NCBI RefSeq assembly: GCF_040802235.1
Contig: NC_133169.1
Coordinates: 44,647,034 to 44,711,033, forward strand
Source of the DNA: Manis javanica
Lineage: Eukaryota; Chordata; Mammalia; Pholidota; Manidae
Direction of reading: 5' to 3'
Length of the DNA stretch: 64,000 nucleotides
Shown: piece by piece, positions 1-11,209 of the stretch
Layout of the letters: every line of letters starts with the position of its first letter
How positions within the stretch are numbered: the first letter of the stretch is position 1
The notes under the pieces: generated by a model
Told to the model about the DNA's origin: nothing
Database searches by the model: none
Seen by the model: only the letters and a program-made list of their open reading frames with translations
Position numbers and translations under genes: made by a program

Positions 1-834
1 GACTTTGAGGGCAGAATTTATGAAAGCTGTCATAAAGCCCCTTGTTTTCATAAGACCACAGGCATCAATAATGTGTCAAACATAAACTAGACTACACTTT
101 TATCATCTCTAGGACTTAGAAATGTCATCTTTCGTATCAGTCCATTTCCCAGCAGAAAACAGTACACTAACAAGGGGCAATTTGCATGAGCTTAATAAAG
201 GATTTTTAAATGTAATTAAATTATTATTGTTAGCTTTGGAGAGAGAAAAGTATCTTTCTTGTGAACAATTTCATTAGAAATTCAACCACGCGTCTTACTA
301 TGTTGATAGACAGTGACCTCAATGGAGGGGTCAGGATTTGACAATATGGGTGAATGTTGAAACCACTCTGTTGTATATGTGAAACCATCATAAGATTGTG
401 TATCAATGATACTTTATTTAAAAAAAAATTCAGCCATGGCTTCATTTTTGTTTTTGTTGCTTTTCCTTCAGTTAAATTCATTACTATTAAATTGAATAGT
501 TTTAAATAAACATAGAACCTATGAGCTCAATTTTATAAAAGCACATATATCCCTCTTTATGTAAATATACCAAAAAGGACTCCACCAATATTTACCTAAT
601 GTTAACAAGTTATTTTTGAATTTAAGATGTTTCAAATTGTATATATTTTTATTTTCTGCATAATTTCAGTTTGGTGTAATGTATAATTTTTGCAAAACAT
701 TACATTAACTTAAAAAATAGATCTGAACGTACCTCAAGACAAATGCTGGGCATAAAAGCCACAGGGCATAAATCGCAAAGTAAAAAGCTAACCTTTTCAA
801 ACAATATTGCTTCTCTCTCACTTACCAACTTTAT
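1..834. other. AT-rich intergenic DNA
   Basis: No gene, recognisable repeat or RNA was seen here. The only open frame of note (230-481, minus) has no family resemblance and is what AT-rich DNA gives by chance. Confidence 0.5.
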
Positions 835-1530
835 ATTTCCCTGTATGGCCCCGGAAGATGAGTGGTTAGCCCGAGACGTGTAGGATTCCTTAAGGGAGGA
901 ACAACCTAAGGCACAGTCACAGGGGGGCCATCAGGTGAGAAATTGGGGATCAACAGAGGTGAGGCTTAGAACCCCACACCCCCTGTTTTGAGAGAAATCT
1001 TCTGCATCCGTGGATGTTTTGTTGCCCTTTTCTAGCTTGGATTAACACATAGTCTATAGGCACACACCTGATCATCTACATTTGCCCTCTTACAGCACTA
1101 AACTATGTTTTCTACCTTTATCTTGCATCTACCTACCACTTCAGCATTTTATTAAAAATAATAATAATAATAAGGGAGAAATGTGGGATTCACAAATAAA
1201 TCAAGTATAAAATCAAACGAATATTCATATTTGACCTGATTGTTTATAGTTCATAATGCGTGATCAAAACCGAAAGTTTCTGTGATGACTGCCCTTGCAC
1301 TGTTCACCATGTAAGAACTTATTCACTGTAAGAATTTGTTCACCATGTAAGAACTTGTTTGTTATGCTTCAGAAGATTGGAGACAGTTGAGAACTAGGCT
1401 TGGGGTTGATTAATGATTGTGCATTGAGTCCCCTATACAGAATTTTATTGTTGTTAACAACTATTTGATCAATAAATAGGAGAGATGCCCTCTCAAAAAT
1501 AAATAAATAAATAAATAAATAAATAAAAAT
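835..1530 (+). repeat. Retroposon-like repeat ending in an (AAAT)n tail
   Basis: A stretch of more even base composition than its flanks ends in AATAAA-type motifs, a short AGAGATGCCCTCTC segment and about eight AAAT units (1497-1528). An internal (AAT)n run lies at about 1159-1172, and a short motif containing CACCATGTAAGAA recurs at about 1305-1355. This is the anatomy of an L1-mobilised retroposon or the 3' part of a LINE-like element on the plus strand. I do not recognise the family and found no convincing target duplication, so the 5' limit is approximate. Confidence 0.45.
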
Positions 1531-1957
1531 TTATGCCAATAAAAAAAAATACATCTGAACAAAATTATGTAAAGTTGTAAACAGTTAATTCCAGGTGGTG
1601 GAACAAAATGTTTTTAAAAGCTATTGGAAACCGTCAGGGAAGGTGAATGAGTCCAGGGCTAACGATAGTAGGAAGCTGCTCCTCTCCGCAGGTGTGAAGG
1701 GGCTGGAGAGGACAGCCAGAGGGTGGCTGTGCAGGATTTGTGCCCTTGGGAGACTAACCCCTGTACTGACACCCGGCTGCCTCAGTGGGAAGGGAGCTGG
1801 GGAATAAGGACCAAACTGCATTCTCCTCCCACTCTGTTCTGTGATAGGAAATCACTGTTCAAACATGACCGTACTAAAGGATACAAAAGGTTTTTGTCTT
1901 GTCCACAGAGAACAAACTCCTGTGGCACAAAACAAGGCAAAAATACTTGGAGAGGGG

Positions 1958-2662
1958 TCAAGGAAGGGCAGATGGGGAATGACCAACACATGTGTGAGCT
2001 GAAGCTTTAAACCTGAAGATCTCAATTCTTTGCTGCTCCATGATTGTGCCTGTCCCTGAAACATCGCTATCTGCCATACTTGAAATATATTCATGCAATT
2101 TCTTATATGGTCTAATTGTAGAATGGTAAGTCTGATTTATTATTTCCATACTGGTGTATTTAAAACATGTTTTAGAATCTTCATTTGCATTTTTTTTAGT
2201 ATTGATAGCTCCTTGTGTAAATGGAAGTATCACAAGTATCTTGAATAATACACAAAAACTAATCCAGAAAAGTTGAGTTTAGGATTGCTCAAGTTTTTCC
2301 TGATAGTCAGAGGATAAACAGGATCTGATTTGCTCTCCTTCAGGACTGTTAAGATTAATGTCATGTAATTTTCTTTTTTGTGTAAATCTGTAGATTGGAG
2401 TATAGGCAGGGGCTGAGTTTAAGTTCTGGGAATCATAAGGAACATTTGTTTGTTTCTGAAAATATATATAATGCCACAGAAACATACAATATACAATACC
2501 TAGGTGAATGGATAGAGGTATTTTATTTGTCTCCTCATCATGAATGGGTCTCTGTGAGAAGTAGATATAATACAGTGATTTTTCTGAAAAATGGCAAAAA
2601 CTGCTTGCTATTACTGAAACCTTATCAAAGAACATGTCTCTCCATATTGCTAGGAAGGACAC
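1958..2662 (-). pseudogene. Possible decayed coding remnant, family unknown
   Basis: Two adjacent minus-strand frames (2662-2279 and 2233-1958) read like one protein interrupted by a frameshift. Their residue composition is balanced and rich in charged and polar residues, unlike the lysine- and isoleucine-rich noise of the surrounding AT-rich DNA. The first ends in an acidic, polar C-terminal stretch (EGEQIRSCLSSDYQEKLEQS). A further minus frame at 3365-3183 could belong to the same remnant. I do not recognise the protein, and no introns, poly(A) tail or target duplications could be assigned. It may be an old processed pseudogene, or chance open frames. Confidence 0.22.
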
Positions 2663-2709
2663 TGCTCAGCACTCATACTTCAGTGAAACAATTGTTGGGA
2701 AATGAATAA

Positions 2710-4237
2710 AGAACTATGTTTCATACCATACCTCATTGCCATATGGTTTCTGTTTGTCTTGTATTTTCATCAATTTCTCCTACATTACACAGTTTAATGT
2801 GATTTATTGTGCAAATGTTCATAAAATTCATTTAACTACATCATATGAAGTCATTTAACAGTTATTTAAATTTCAAAAAAATGCAACATTTTATTAACAT
2901 AAAACAGTTCTCATAGAAGTATAGAAAACTGAAATGTTGCTATGAACATAGCTAAGAAAATTTGATTATAAGCGAGACATTTCTGGCAAAAATAAAAGAC
3001 ACTATTGATAAAAATAAGAATATACATTAAACAGTGAGCCACAGACTCTTTGCTTTTTAATTAGTAGAAGCAGGAAATACAGATATTTATCTCATGGTAT
3101 TTACAAAAGCATTTTGCAGCATTACTGTCTAACTGAAAAGGGGAAACTGAGCTAATTACTCTTCTGATTGTTGTAGGAGATTTCAGTAGGCATATTCTCC
3201 ATAGAACATAGGCCTAAAGAAAGAGTAATAACAAAATACATATGGATTTCTAGGCCATTTCAAAATAATTACTCTCTTAGTAATTGATGTCCATATAGCT
3301 ATTATTTTCAGCTCAGAAATTCCAGCAGAACCACTGTCCAATGGAGCCATGGTGGGAATTTTCACTGTAATATTTGTAATTTATTTCTGTTGGACCTGGA
3401 TATTCAGCCCATTAACTATGTGGCTATCTGATATATCAGGTTTCTCCACATTGTGATTCAGTATACTTCCCTCTTCAGAATTCTTTGATGTGTATTGTTT
3501 TTTCAAGTCCTTCTCTGAAATTTTTATATATTGACAAATGGCAGTTTTTAGGATTAAGTTTCAACATTAACCTGAACTAAGGTGTTTAGGAGCTGTACCA
3601 CATGCTAGAATGTTCACATTACAATGAATGTGGTATTGGAAGCAAATCTACTTTTTTAAGACACCCTTTAAAACTGGAGTTTCCATGTTTAACAATCGTT
3701 CCTGATTATGACAAGTTGAACCAGTTAGAAAAAATACAAACTTGCACACAGTCTCAATTATGGCTCCTCAAACACCAGAGTAAAATAGCAGTAAGTCTTT
3801 GTTAGTATTTCTTCTGTCAGACAAAGTAGTGTTTTTTGACCACTAACCGAAAACTGAATTGGTCAAGAATTAGTGAACTGTTCATATTGTGTTAAAATGA
3901 TTTCACTTTATCATTATGATAGATTTGTCACTAATTTTAAATGACAATATTTTTTCTATTTCATCAATATATACTCAAACTAAATATGATAACTACCACA
4001 TAATAAGAAATAAGTAAATATTTGTTGAATAAATGATAAGTGATTTAAGAAAATCGAATGATTTTGGTTCTAGTATTCTTCATACTTGTTTTCTCCAAAA
4101 CAATGTTTTCTTCAAAACAATGAATGATATTGGAAGGTATTATACAAAATTAAGATGATATAACAAGTATTCAAATTAAGCAACCTAGTAAAATTTATAA
4201 AATGCTGTAAAAACTTAGATGTAATTGTATTTTTATA
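2710..4237. other. AT-rich intergenic DNA
   Basis: Apart from the short minus frame at 3183-3365 mentioned with the neighbouring remnant, and an unrecognised plus frame at 3602-3805, nothing supportable was seen. Confidence 0.45.
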
Positions 4238-4251
4238 AAAATTATGCCTTA
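4238..4251 (+). repeat. Target-site duplication, left copy (YAF2 retrocopy)
   Basis: AAAATTATGCCTTA occurs here and identically at 6405-6418, bracketing the retrocopy. A 14-bp direct repeat starting with A residues is typical of L1-mediated insertion. Confidence 0.9.
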
Positions 4252-6404
4252 GACCCGGCCGCGGCCCTGAGCTAACAACAGGCGGCCGCGGCGCGGCTCC
4301 CGGCGCGCGCCCGTCGCCGAGCCTTGGGCGACAAGAAGAGCCCCACCAGGCCGAAGCGGCAGCCAAAGCCGTCGTCAGACGAGGGCTACTGGGACTGCAG
4401 CGTGTGCACCTTCCGGAACGGCGCCGAGGCCTTCAAGTGCATGATGTGCGACGTGCGCCAAGGGCACCTCCACCCGGAAACCACGACCTGTCTCCCAGCA
4501 GGTCACTCGGCAGTTTGTGCCCCCTACACAGTCAAAGAAAGAGAAAAAAGATAAAGTAGAAAAAGAAAAAAGTGAAAAGTGAAAAGGAAACACCTAGTAA
4601 AAAGAACAGTCATAAGAAAACCAGGCCAAGATTGAAAAATGTGGATCGGAGCAGTGCTCAGCACTTGGAAGTCACCGTTGGGGATCTGACAGTCATTATC
4701 ACAGACTTTAAGGAGAAAACGAAGTCACCGCCCGCGGCCAGTGCCACCTCCGCGGATCAGCACAGTCAGAGCGGCTCCGGCTCGGGTAACACTGAGAGGG
4801 GCGTGTCCAGGTCATCCTCGCCCCGCGGAGAAGCCTCGTCACTGAATGGAGAGTCTCATTAAAGTTTATTTTCTCCAGTTTTTTAGTCACTTCTGTCATA
4901 CCATGCAAATGCACAGATAATGCCAAGAAGTACCACATTTTCATGACCTATTCATGCACAATCCATAATTTGCTTTTTACATAAAATACGAATTTGTTAC
5001 ACTTCTTGTAATCTATGCCTACCAAACATTTCCAGACTTAACAGTTTGGTCTCCACAGTCACAGGTACCAATAAAATGTGGTTGAATTATTCATTATGCA
5101 GTGTTGCTGGTAAGTGTATTTTCACTTTTAGTTTAGTGAATTCTAACATATAATTCTTGAATTCTCTACTATTGGCATGTAATGAATTTAAATTTTTATA
5201 ACATAGTGCAAGCTGCCTAAATGTATTATTTGAGAATTGTGAAACAAATAGTTATATTTATACAAGTCAAAAATCAACTATTGCTGCAACAGAATTTTCT
5301 TAATGGTTCTCCTCTTAAATACACCTGCTGGTACTTGGTGTGGTTAAATAGGAAAATTGCTATTAAATAAAAAACTTGTATGAACCATTGCCAATGTTTT
5401 GGACATATTTTACTAAATTATTGTTCCTGAATTGTTCCTGGTTTTGTTTTTTTGTTTTTTTGCTTTTTCTTTCAAAACATTCATTTATTGTAATGTTTAC
5501 TAGGAGACTAGTAAACAATAAAACATTGATTATTTAGCTTTGTAATTCAGGTTTAGTGCTGTTGTCATTGAACACTGGTATTTTCTGTATTATATAAAAC
5601 ATTTAAAATTCAAATAATTATAAGCATTTGGCAAAAAAAAGGGGGGGGGGAGAGAAAAGAAACCTGCCATAATTTAAAAGCTGCAATTTTGGAGAAGCTT
5701 TAACTTAATAGTTTTATCACTGTTTCCTGGCCCCAAACTTTAGCCAGCGTCATAGAAGTATGAATCTAATATAGAAATGAGAACTGTTGCACAGAACTGG
5801 AAAATAACTTATCTTAAAATGAGTTTAATTGGCCTCTTACTATATATAACAATTCTTAAAAAAAATCATAGTGCCCTATTTTCAGACACAACCGCCAGTT
5901 TATGCATTTTATCAATATCCTGAAATTTAAAAAGTATTTACAGCCCCTCACTATTATATAAAATTACCAATAAAATATTTTTATGACTACAGATATTGCA
6001 TTTTTGTTTACAACTAATCAAGTGTTTTATGTTGTATTTAAAAATCCAACCTAGAAACCACGTAGTACTGCTTAAATTCTTTGAGGGTCTCCTGCTTTCT
6101 CTTATCCATTTGCTTAATGTATATCCATCTACGGGGACTTCGGGAATATAAATAAACTTAAAGATATAACTTGAATACAGAATATCACATAAAGACATCA
6201 TGTGAGCATTTGCAGAAAAAAAAAACTGTAGACCCTGACAGTTGTGATATTTGGTGGTTTCGCGTTGTAATGTAATTTTCTGTTTGATTGCAGAACTTTT
6301 TACAGGCACAATGGTACTGTCTTTTTTTGTAAAATGCTAGTTGTGAAATACAGCTAATTGCGTACAGTTAAAGTCTGTGAATAAAACAGTTATATACCTC
6401 AAAA
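4252..6404 (+). pseudogene. YAF2: YAF2 processed pseudogene (retrocopy with 5' and 3' UTR)
   Basis: YAF2 (YY1-associated factor 2) is the RYBP paralogue, a subunit of variant Polycomb PRC1 that contacts RING1 proteins and YY1. The remnant at 4324-4862 holds the N-terminal zinc-finger region ([10 protein letters not shown], then CMMCDV, the RanBP2-type C-X2-C pairs), a lysine-rich middle and the conserved C-terminal RING1-contact segment ([19 protein letters not shown]). It ends in a serine-rich tail with the stop at 4860-4862. It is dead: the start codon is now TTG at 4324, a frameshift follows the zinc finger and another lies in the lysine-rich region near 4555-4580. A GC-rich 5' UTR precedes it. 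About 1.5 kb of 3' UTR follows, with AATAAA near 6380 and a short A tail. There are no introns, and perfect 14-bp duplications flank it. The [13 protein letters not shown] start and the C terminus fit YAF2 better than RYBP. Confidence 0.93.
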
Positions 6405-6418
6405 AAAATTATGCCTTA
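6405..6418 (+). repeat. Target-site duplication, right copy (YAF2 retrocopy)
   Basis: Identical to the left copy at 4238-4251. It merges with the short poly(A) tail at 6401-6408, which marks the 3' end of the insertion. Confidence 0.9.
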
Positions 6419-8426
6419 TACTTTAAGTTAAACTTCAGATTTGGTGTTCTTCTCTACTGTGCTAAAAAAAATAAGATGGGTATGTATAACTAGAGTATGG
6501 CTGTTTTGACACAACTTGGTAATTTTATTGATGAGAATTTAAATGATTAAGCCATAAGAAATGAATAGATGTCCATCCTGTTTTACCAGTTATTTTCCCC
6601 AGGACAAATCCATTAATGTAACATTTAGCTTGAAGTCTTCTGTTGTCTTGCCAATGGGTTTCATCCGCAAACAAGTTCACTGTGGATTCAGTGAGACTGA
6701 GGAATGACAATGGAACATTCTTGGGATAAAAGGGCTTATTGCCCAACTTTGTTCTCCCGGTGATAGGTCGAGCACTAGGATCGTGTCTGCACCCAGAGGT
6801 CTGCAGATCTGTAATCCTTCTCCTAATCCTCCTTGTCTCTGCCTCCACCTACTGCACTGGGCAGAGCTCTTTATCTAGTGACTCAGTCAATACTAGCCTA
6901 GGAGTGTGGGAGCATTAGTCTAGCAGCAGGCCAGTTACATCATCAAGTACTTTAGGTTCAGGTGAGGATCCTGGCCATCAGAACTCCCATTTTCCCCACT
7001 GATGTTTTTCTCCCTTGTCACATTTACTACTTTGGTTAATGATAGGTTGATTTTATTTACATTTCTCCAGTGTTATTTTATTTTTAGTTATTTGAACTGA
7101 TAGTGCATGAGAAGAGTTAAAATATCTAAAATATCTAAAGTAGTAAAAAAGAGCCTTTAGATGGATTTCCAGTGTAATTGTAATTCTCAAAATTATATTT
7201 TTCTCATTTATTCAATATTCTGTCATGTTTTCTTTCAAATTTTGATGGGTTAATTACCATGTTTAATATTGCCTTTTGACAGGATGAAAAATAAAGTTTT
7301 CCATAGAGGGGGAAAACTGCAAATAAAGTCTGTGCCATATTTGCACTCATAAGAGAGATAATTAGCTGAAAATCATAAGATGGCATTCAGTGGATACCAC
7401 TTTTTCATGCTTGTGACAAATGGTTTTACCAGGTAAAGGCCAGAAAGCTGGTAAAGTACAAATTGAAATGTTAGTAGTAAGAAAAGATCCACAAAAATAG
7501 GACTACTGCTTGTGGGTTTTCATATCATTTGGTAATGATATGTCACCTGTTACCTGAAAACTCTTTTTGGTATTTAAAATATTTTCAGTGAAGGCAATAA
7601 TGAGCCAACAAAATAACTTTTCCAAACCTATGATTTCACTGAATTTATTTGATTTGTGCTCTATACATAGATACAGTTGTGTATTTGTAAAACTGGTAGC
7701 TAGCTAAACACTATTAAGGAGAAAGCCAGAGCATCAAAAAGTTTCCACCTTTACAGGAAAAGCAAGACTTGGGTTATTAGTTTAATAGCTTTTAATGTCT
7801 TTGGACATTAAAACAATTACCACTTGGAGAAAATGATTTAGCTAGCTGTGAAAGCTCTTCAGGAGTGCCTAAATAGTTAGAAACACTTTTCAGACTGGGT
7901 CTGTGAATTTAATGGCCATCTCTGGACATATGATCAGCCTTGATACTGGAATTGCTTTGCATGGTATGAAGCTTGCCCTAGTAAAGCAAGCAAAATCTTC
8001 TGGTGCTCTTACCAAATATAGAAATATTTAACAGTGTGCCCAACCATAGTCTTATATGTGCACATATTCAAAATATATGAAGGCTCATAAATGCGATTTC
8101 AATTAAGCCAATAAATATGAATTAAATCTTTGAAAGAGTGTTTCAACTTTCTCCCTTGGTTTATGAGTGTTTCCAAAACATTACCCTGCTGGTTCAGTAA
8201 GAATCTGCTGCCTGGGGTGTCATTGGAGGAACCACTTCCTAAAAATCTGAACCTCCGTGCTGCTGTGATATCAGCACAGTGATTTGCCCAAAACTCTGAT
8301 AATATAGTAGCTTTCTACAAATTTCTGTAACTCACTGAAAATCACATATCTTTCAAATGTGACATATCCCCCAAATCCACTGCAGTATTTTCTTACAATA
8401 AGTTATTAAATCAGCTGCTAGAGATT
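6419..8426. other. AT-rich intergenic DNA
   Basis: No gene or repeat family was recognised. Short minus frames at 6525-6848 and 7204-7386 show no domain or motif and are treated as chance. Confidence 0.45.
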
Positions 8427-8866
8427 GAAAGACCACTGAGACTCAACTGAGGATCTTCTCTTCTCCACCTGGGGCCTAATAAAGTTGATTTGAATATAAG
8501 GACCCACAAAATAGAGGTCTCCTCAGGGGCCTGGCCCATATCATAAATCTAAACCAAAGTCAGCCTGTGTTTACGGGAAACACCTGTCCAGGAAACCTAT
8601 CATACACCAATCACAATTCACCAACTCAGCTTTACCTTGTATACCTTACCCAAGAAATTTTACCTTTGAGATCCCTGACCTCCTAGCCAGTCATGCCCTT
8701 TTTCTCCATTGCCTCTTCTAACTCTGTGAAATGTGCTCTTGCACCATATCCCCTGGAATAGTGTTCACTGCTTTTGAGGTACTATACTCCCCTAACCATG
8801 GGTTGTATACTTGTGAATAAAGAACATCAAACTCATTACTGAACGTTTAAATTTTGTCTTTTGACA
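8427..8866 (+). repeat. Probable old LTR (class I ERV type)
   Basis: The block starts TGAAAGACC and ends TTTTGACA, so it has the TG...CA termini of an LTR. AATAAA at 8816-8821 lies about 45 bases before the end, as an R/U5 polyadenylation signal would. The next bases (GTTTGGGTAACAAGATGGGA) look like a decayed primer site and leader. Family not identified, and no second LTR was found. Confidence 0.5.
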
Positions 8867-10020
8867 GTTTGGGTAACAAGATGGGATCTGAAGACATCTG
8901 CTGAACATTCTTAGGATTAGTTGTCTGCCCAGGCGAAGGTACCCCAGGTGCCCTTTGGGTTGGCTCCCTTGTCCACTACTCGCAAGGAGCTCTGGGAAGT
9001 TCTCTCAGATGGGGCTCCACTTGTTTTATGTTCTGAGCTCTTAGAGTTTGTTTGTTCTATCCTTCTGGGTAGAAAACTGGGGTTTTCAAGGGTCCAGATG
9101 TGGAAATTGGGATATGAGAGACTAGGTTTTCATGGTAAAGATCTAGTGGGATGCAATATTTGGTTTTGTGTCGACCTCATCTACAAGGTAAGTGCCTTCA
9201 GGAAGTCCTGACAGGCCTCAGGAACTGTACACAAGCATCCAGAAACAGTATTGTGGTTGAATGAAGGAGGATCATTTCAAGTGAAAATCTTGGGTACCCC
9301 AGCATCTAAAGAAAGCAAGAGAGTAGCCCTTAGGGGACTCAGGAGGTAAGGCTACAGCATAACCTCTGGAAGGCTTGGTGGAATAAAAGAAGAAACTCAG
9401 ACTTTTTTGACCAAGAGCTCACCAAAATCTAACTAGTATGAGTTGTACTATTAAAAGCCATTAGGGTATCTGCCACCATAAAGAAATTTCTACTGAAAGA
9501 AATAATAGATTTATTGCTTGTGGGACTCTCAGAAGCCAAAACCACAAAATTGGTGGGCCCAGGCCTAGCACTTAAAATCTGTTGGGGTGATCAATCACCT
9601 AACTGTAAGACTGTGCTAGGGTAAATTGGTCACAGAACAGGTTAGATTTGCATTAGGTTACCTCCCAATCCCAAGACAATTTTTGTGCAATGAGTTACAC
9701 TGTAAAACACCACAACATCCCCAGCCTAGTGGCATATCCCTCCTAGGTATTAATTTGGCTTTAAGAGACTCAATGCTTAGCTGAAGAAATGGGATCTTCA
9801 AGTTACAAAGAATTAGGTGTGCCACTTCTGGCACACCTGATTATTTTGTGTTTAAGAACTGTGGTCCTAGAAGCTGTAGATATATATAAAAATGGCAAAA
9901 TCTTACTAAGGCAACCTGGAATTATAGTTACCCTCATGTTGGATGTTCAATTAGACAAATCATTCATTTAAGAAGTGCTCTTGAAAGAAAGGGGGATGGC
10001 ATACCCTAAATCAGGCAGAA
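8867..10020 (+). mobile_element. Probable old ERV internal remnant
   Basis: The sequence follows the LTR-like block directly and has less AT-biased composition than the surrounding DNA, with short broken frames at 8921-9211 and 9789-9971. I could not identify gag, pol or env motifs, so the assignment rests on position and composition only. Confidence 0.3.
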
Positions 10021-10642
10021 TAGCATACCTATCTTAATGGCATGCAGGAGCCTCAGAAAGGCTTAGAAATTCCAAAATAGCTTCATTGAAAGAATTTATG
10101 AATCTATTGAGAGTGCTAATAAAAGAGTAAAGATACAAGAGGAAACTAACACAGAAGACTGTAAAACTGGCACAGCTCCTTTTCGTCTCCTGTATCCTCC
10201 CTTACCTGAGTACTCATAGTCTATACATTGGTATAAAATCATACCAAATACATTAATAATCTTGGTATAATGAAACACGTAACAAAGTATCTGGGATTTG
10301 CATGTGTAAGTGTATATGTGTATATGTTCTCTTGTAATGAAAGAAATAGTTTCTCTCAAGTTCCAATCCAGATCTCAACCTAATTCTCATCTAGCCTTCA
10401 AATTAAAACAGTCAAGAAGAGAATTTTAGCAAAAGTAATGCAAGGCATTGAGTTGAATAAAGGCATGCATTATATAACTGATTCAACTCTTAAATATATA
10501 TGTTTTAGTGTTACAATGTTAAGTGGGAAATCAGCAAAATAAACATTTCCCCAAATTATATTAATAGATGTACAACTTGTCATAACCTGGTAGAACAATA
10601 TTGTTATCACTAAATATGAAATACCCTCAGTACACAATGTAT
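10021..10642. other. AT-rich intergenic DNA
   Basis: Nothing recognisable. Confidence 0.4.
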
Positions 10643-11209
10643 TGTTGGGAAATCCAATCCTGGGAGGGCTCCTTGTGTGCTAAGTCAGACCTCTACCTGG
10701 GATAGGGGTCTTGACTCCGATGGAGAAAGAATTCATGAACAGGTGGCACAGATGCAAGTAATGTATGTAAGTAGAAAGACACACTCAAGGAAGGGGTGTG
10801 GGCCTGCCGGGGAAGTGAGCAGCACAGTGCATTTCCGGCTGATTAGTCCTGCAGCTGGAGTTTAAGCAGGGGGTAGAACACTCATTGGGAGAGGTGGGAT
10901 TTTCTCTGAATACGGAGGGGACTTTGGGGAAAGGGGGCTATGCCCTCTTTTTGCCCTGATATGGTTAGCTTGGAACTATCATGGTGCCATGGGGTGTGAA
11001 TTTAGTATGCTAATGAGAGTGTAATGAGCTTTGGTTATATTTCTTTCCCATCCCAAATCTCGATGATTTGAACTGGTTAGAAACTGCATCCTGTTTTGCC
11101 ATCAGTTATTTTCCTAGAATCTGGCTGGTTTGTTTTCCTGACTTATGCTGCCTGTGTCAGAAGGATTGAGTGCTTTCATCACCATCATTTCACAGATGGA
11201 TCTGTCTAC
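10643..11209 (+). repeat. Possible LTR fragment
   Basis: A GC-richer block begins near TGTTGGGAAATCC, reads through purine-rich and pyrimidine-rich tracts in the way LTR U3 regions do, and grades back into AT-rich DNA after a pyrimidine-rich stretch. No polyadenylation signal, partner LTR or target duplication was found. It could instead be unique DNA. Confidence 0.25.

Noticed and set aside
1294..1360. A CRISPR-like or satellite array (repeated CACCATGTAAGAA motif)
   Set aside because: Only three imperfect copies with no regular spacers, inside a retroposon-like repeat in mammalian DNA.
4324..4862. RYBP as parent of the retrocopy
   Set aside because: The N terminus and the C-terminal serine-rich end fit YAF2, not RYBP, although the two paralogues share the zinc finger and RING1-contact region.
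5636..5651. A-run followed by a G-run in the YAF2 3' UTR as a polypurine tract
   Set aside because: No LTR follows and it lies within the retrocopy. It is a simple-sequence expansion.
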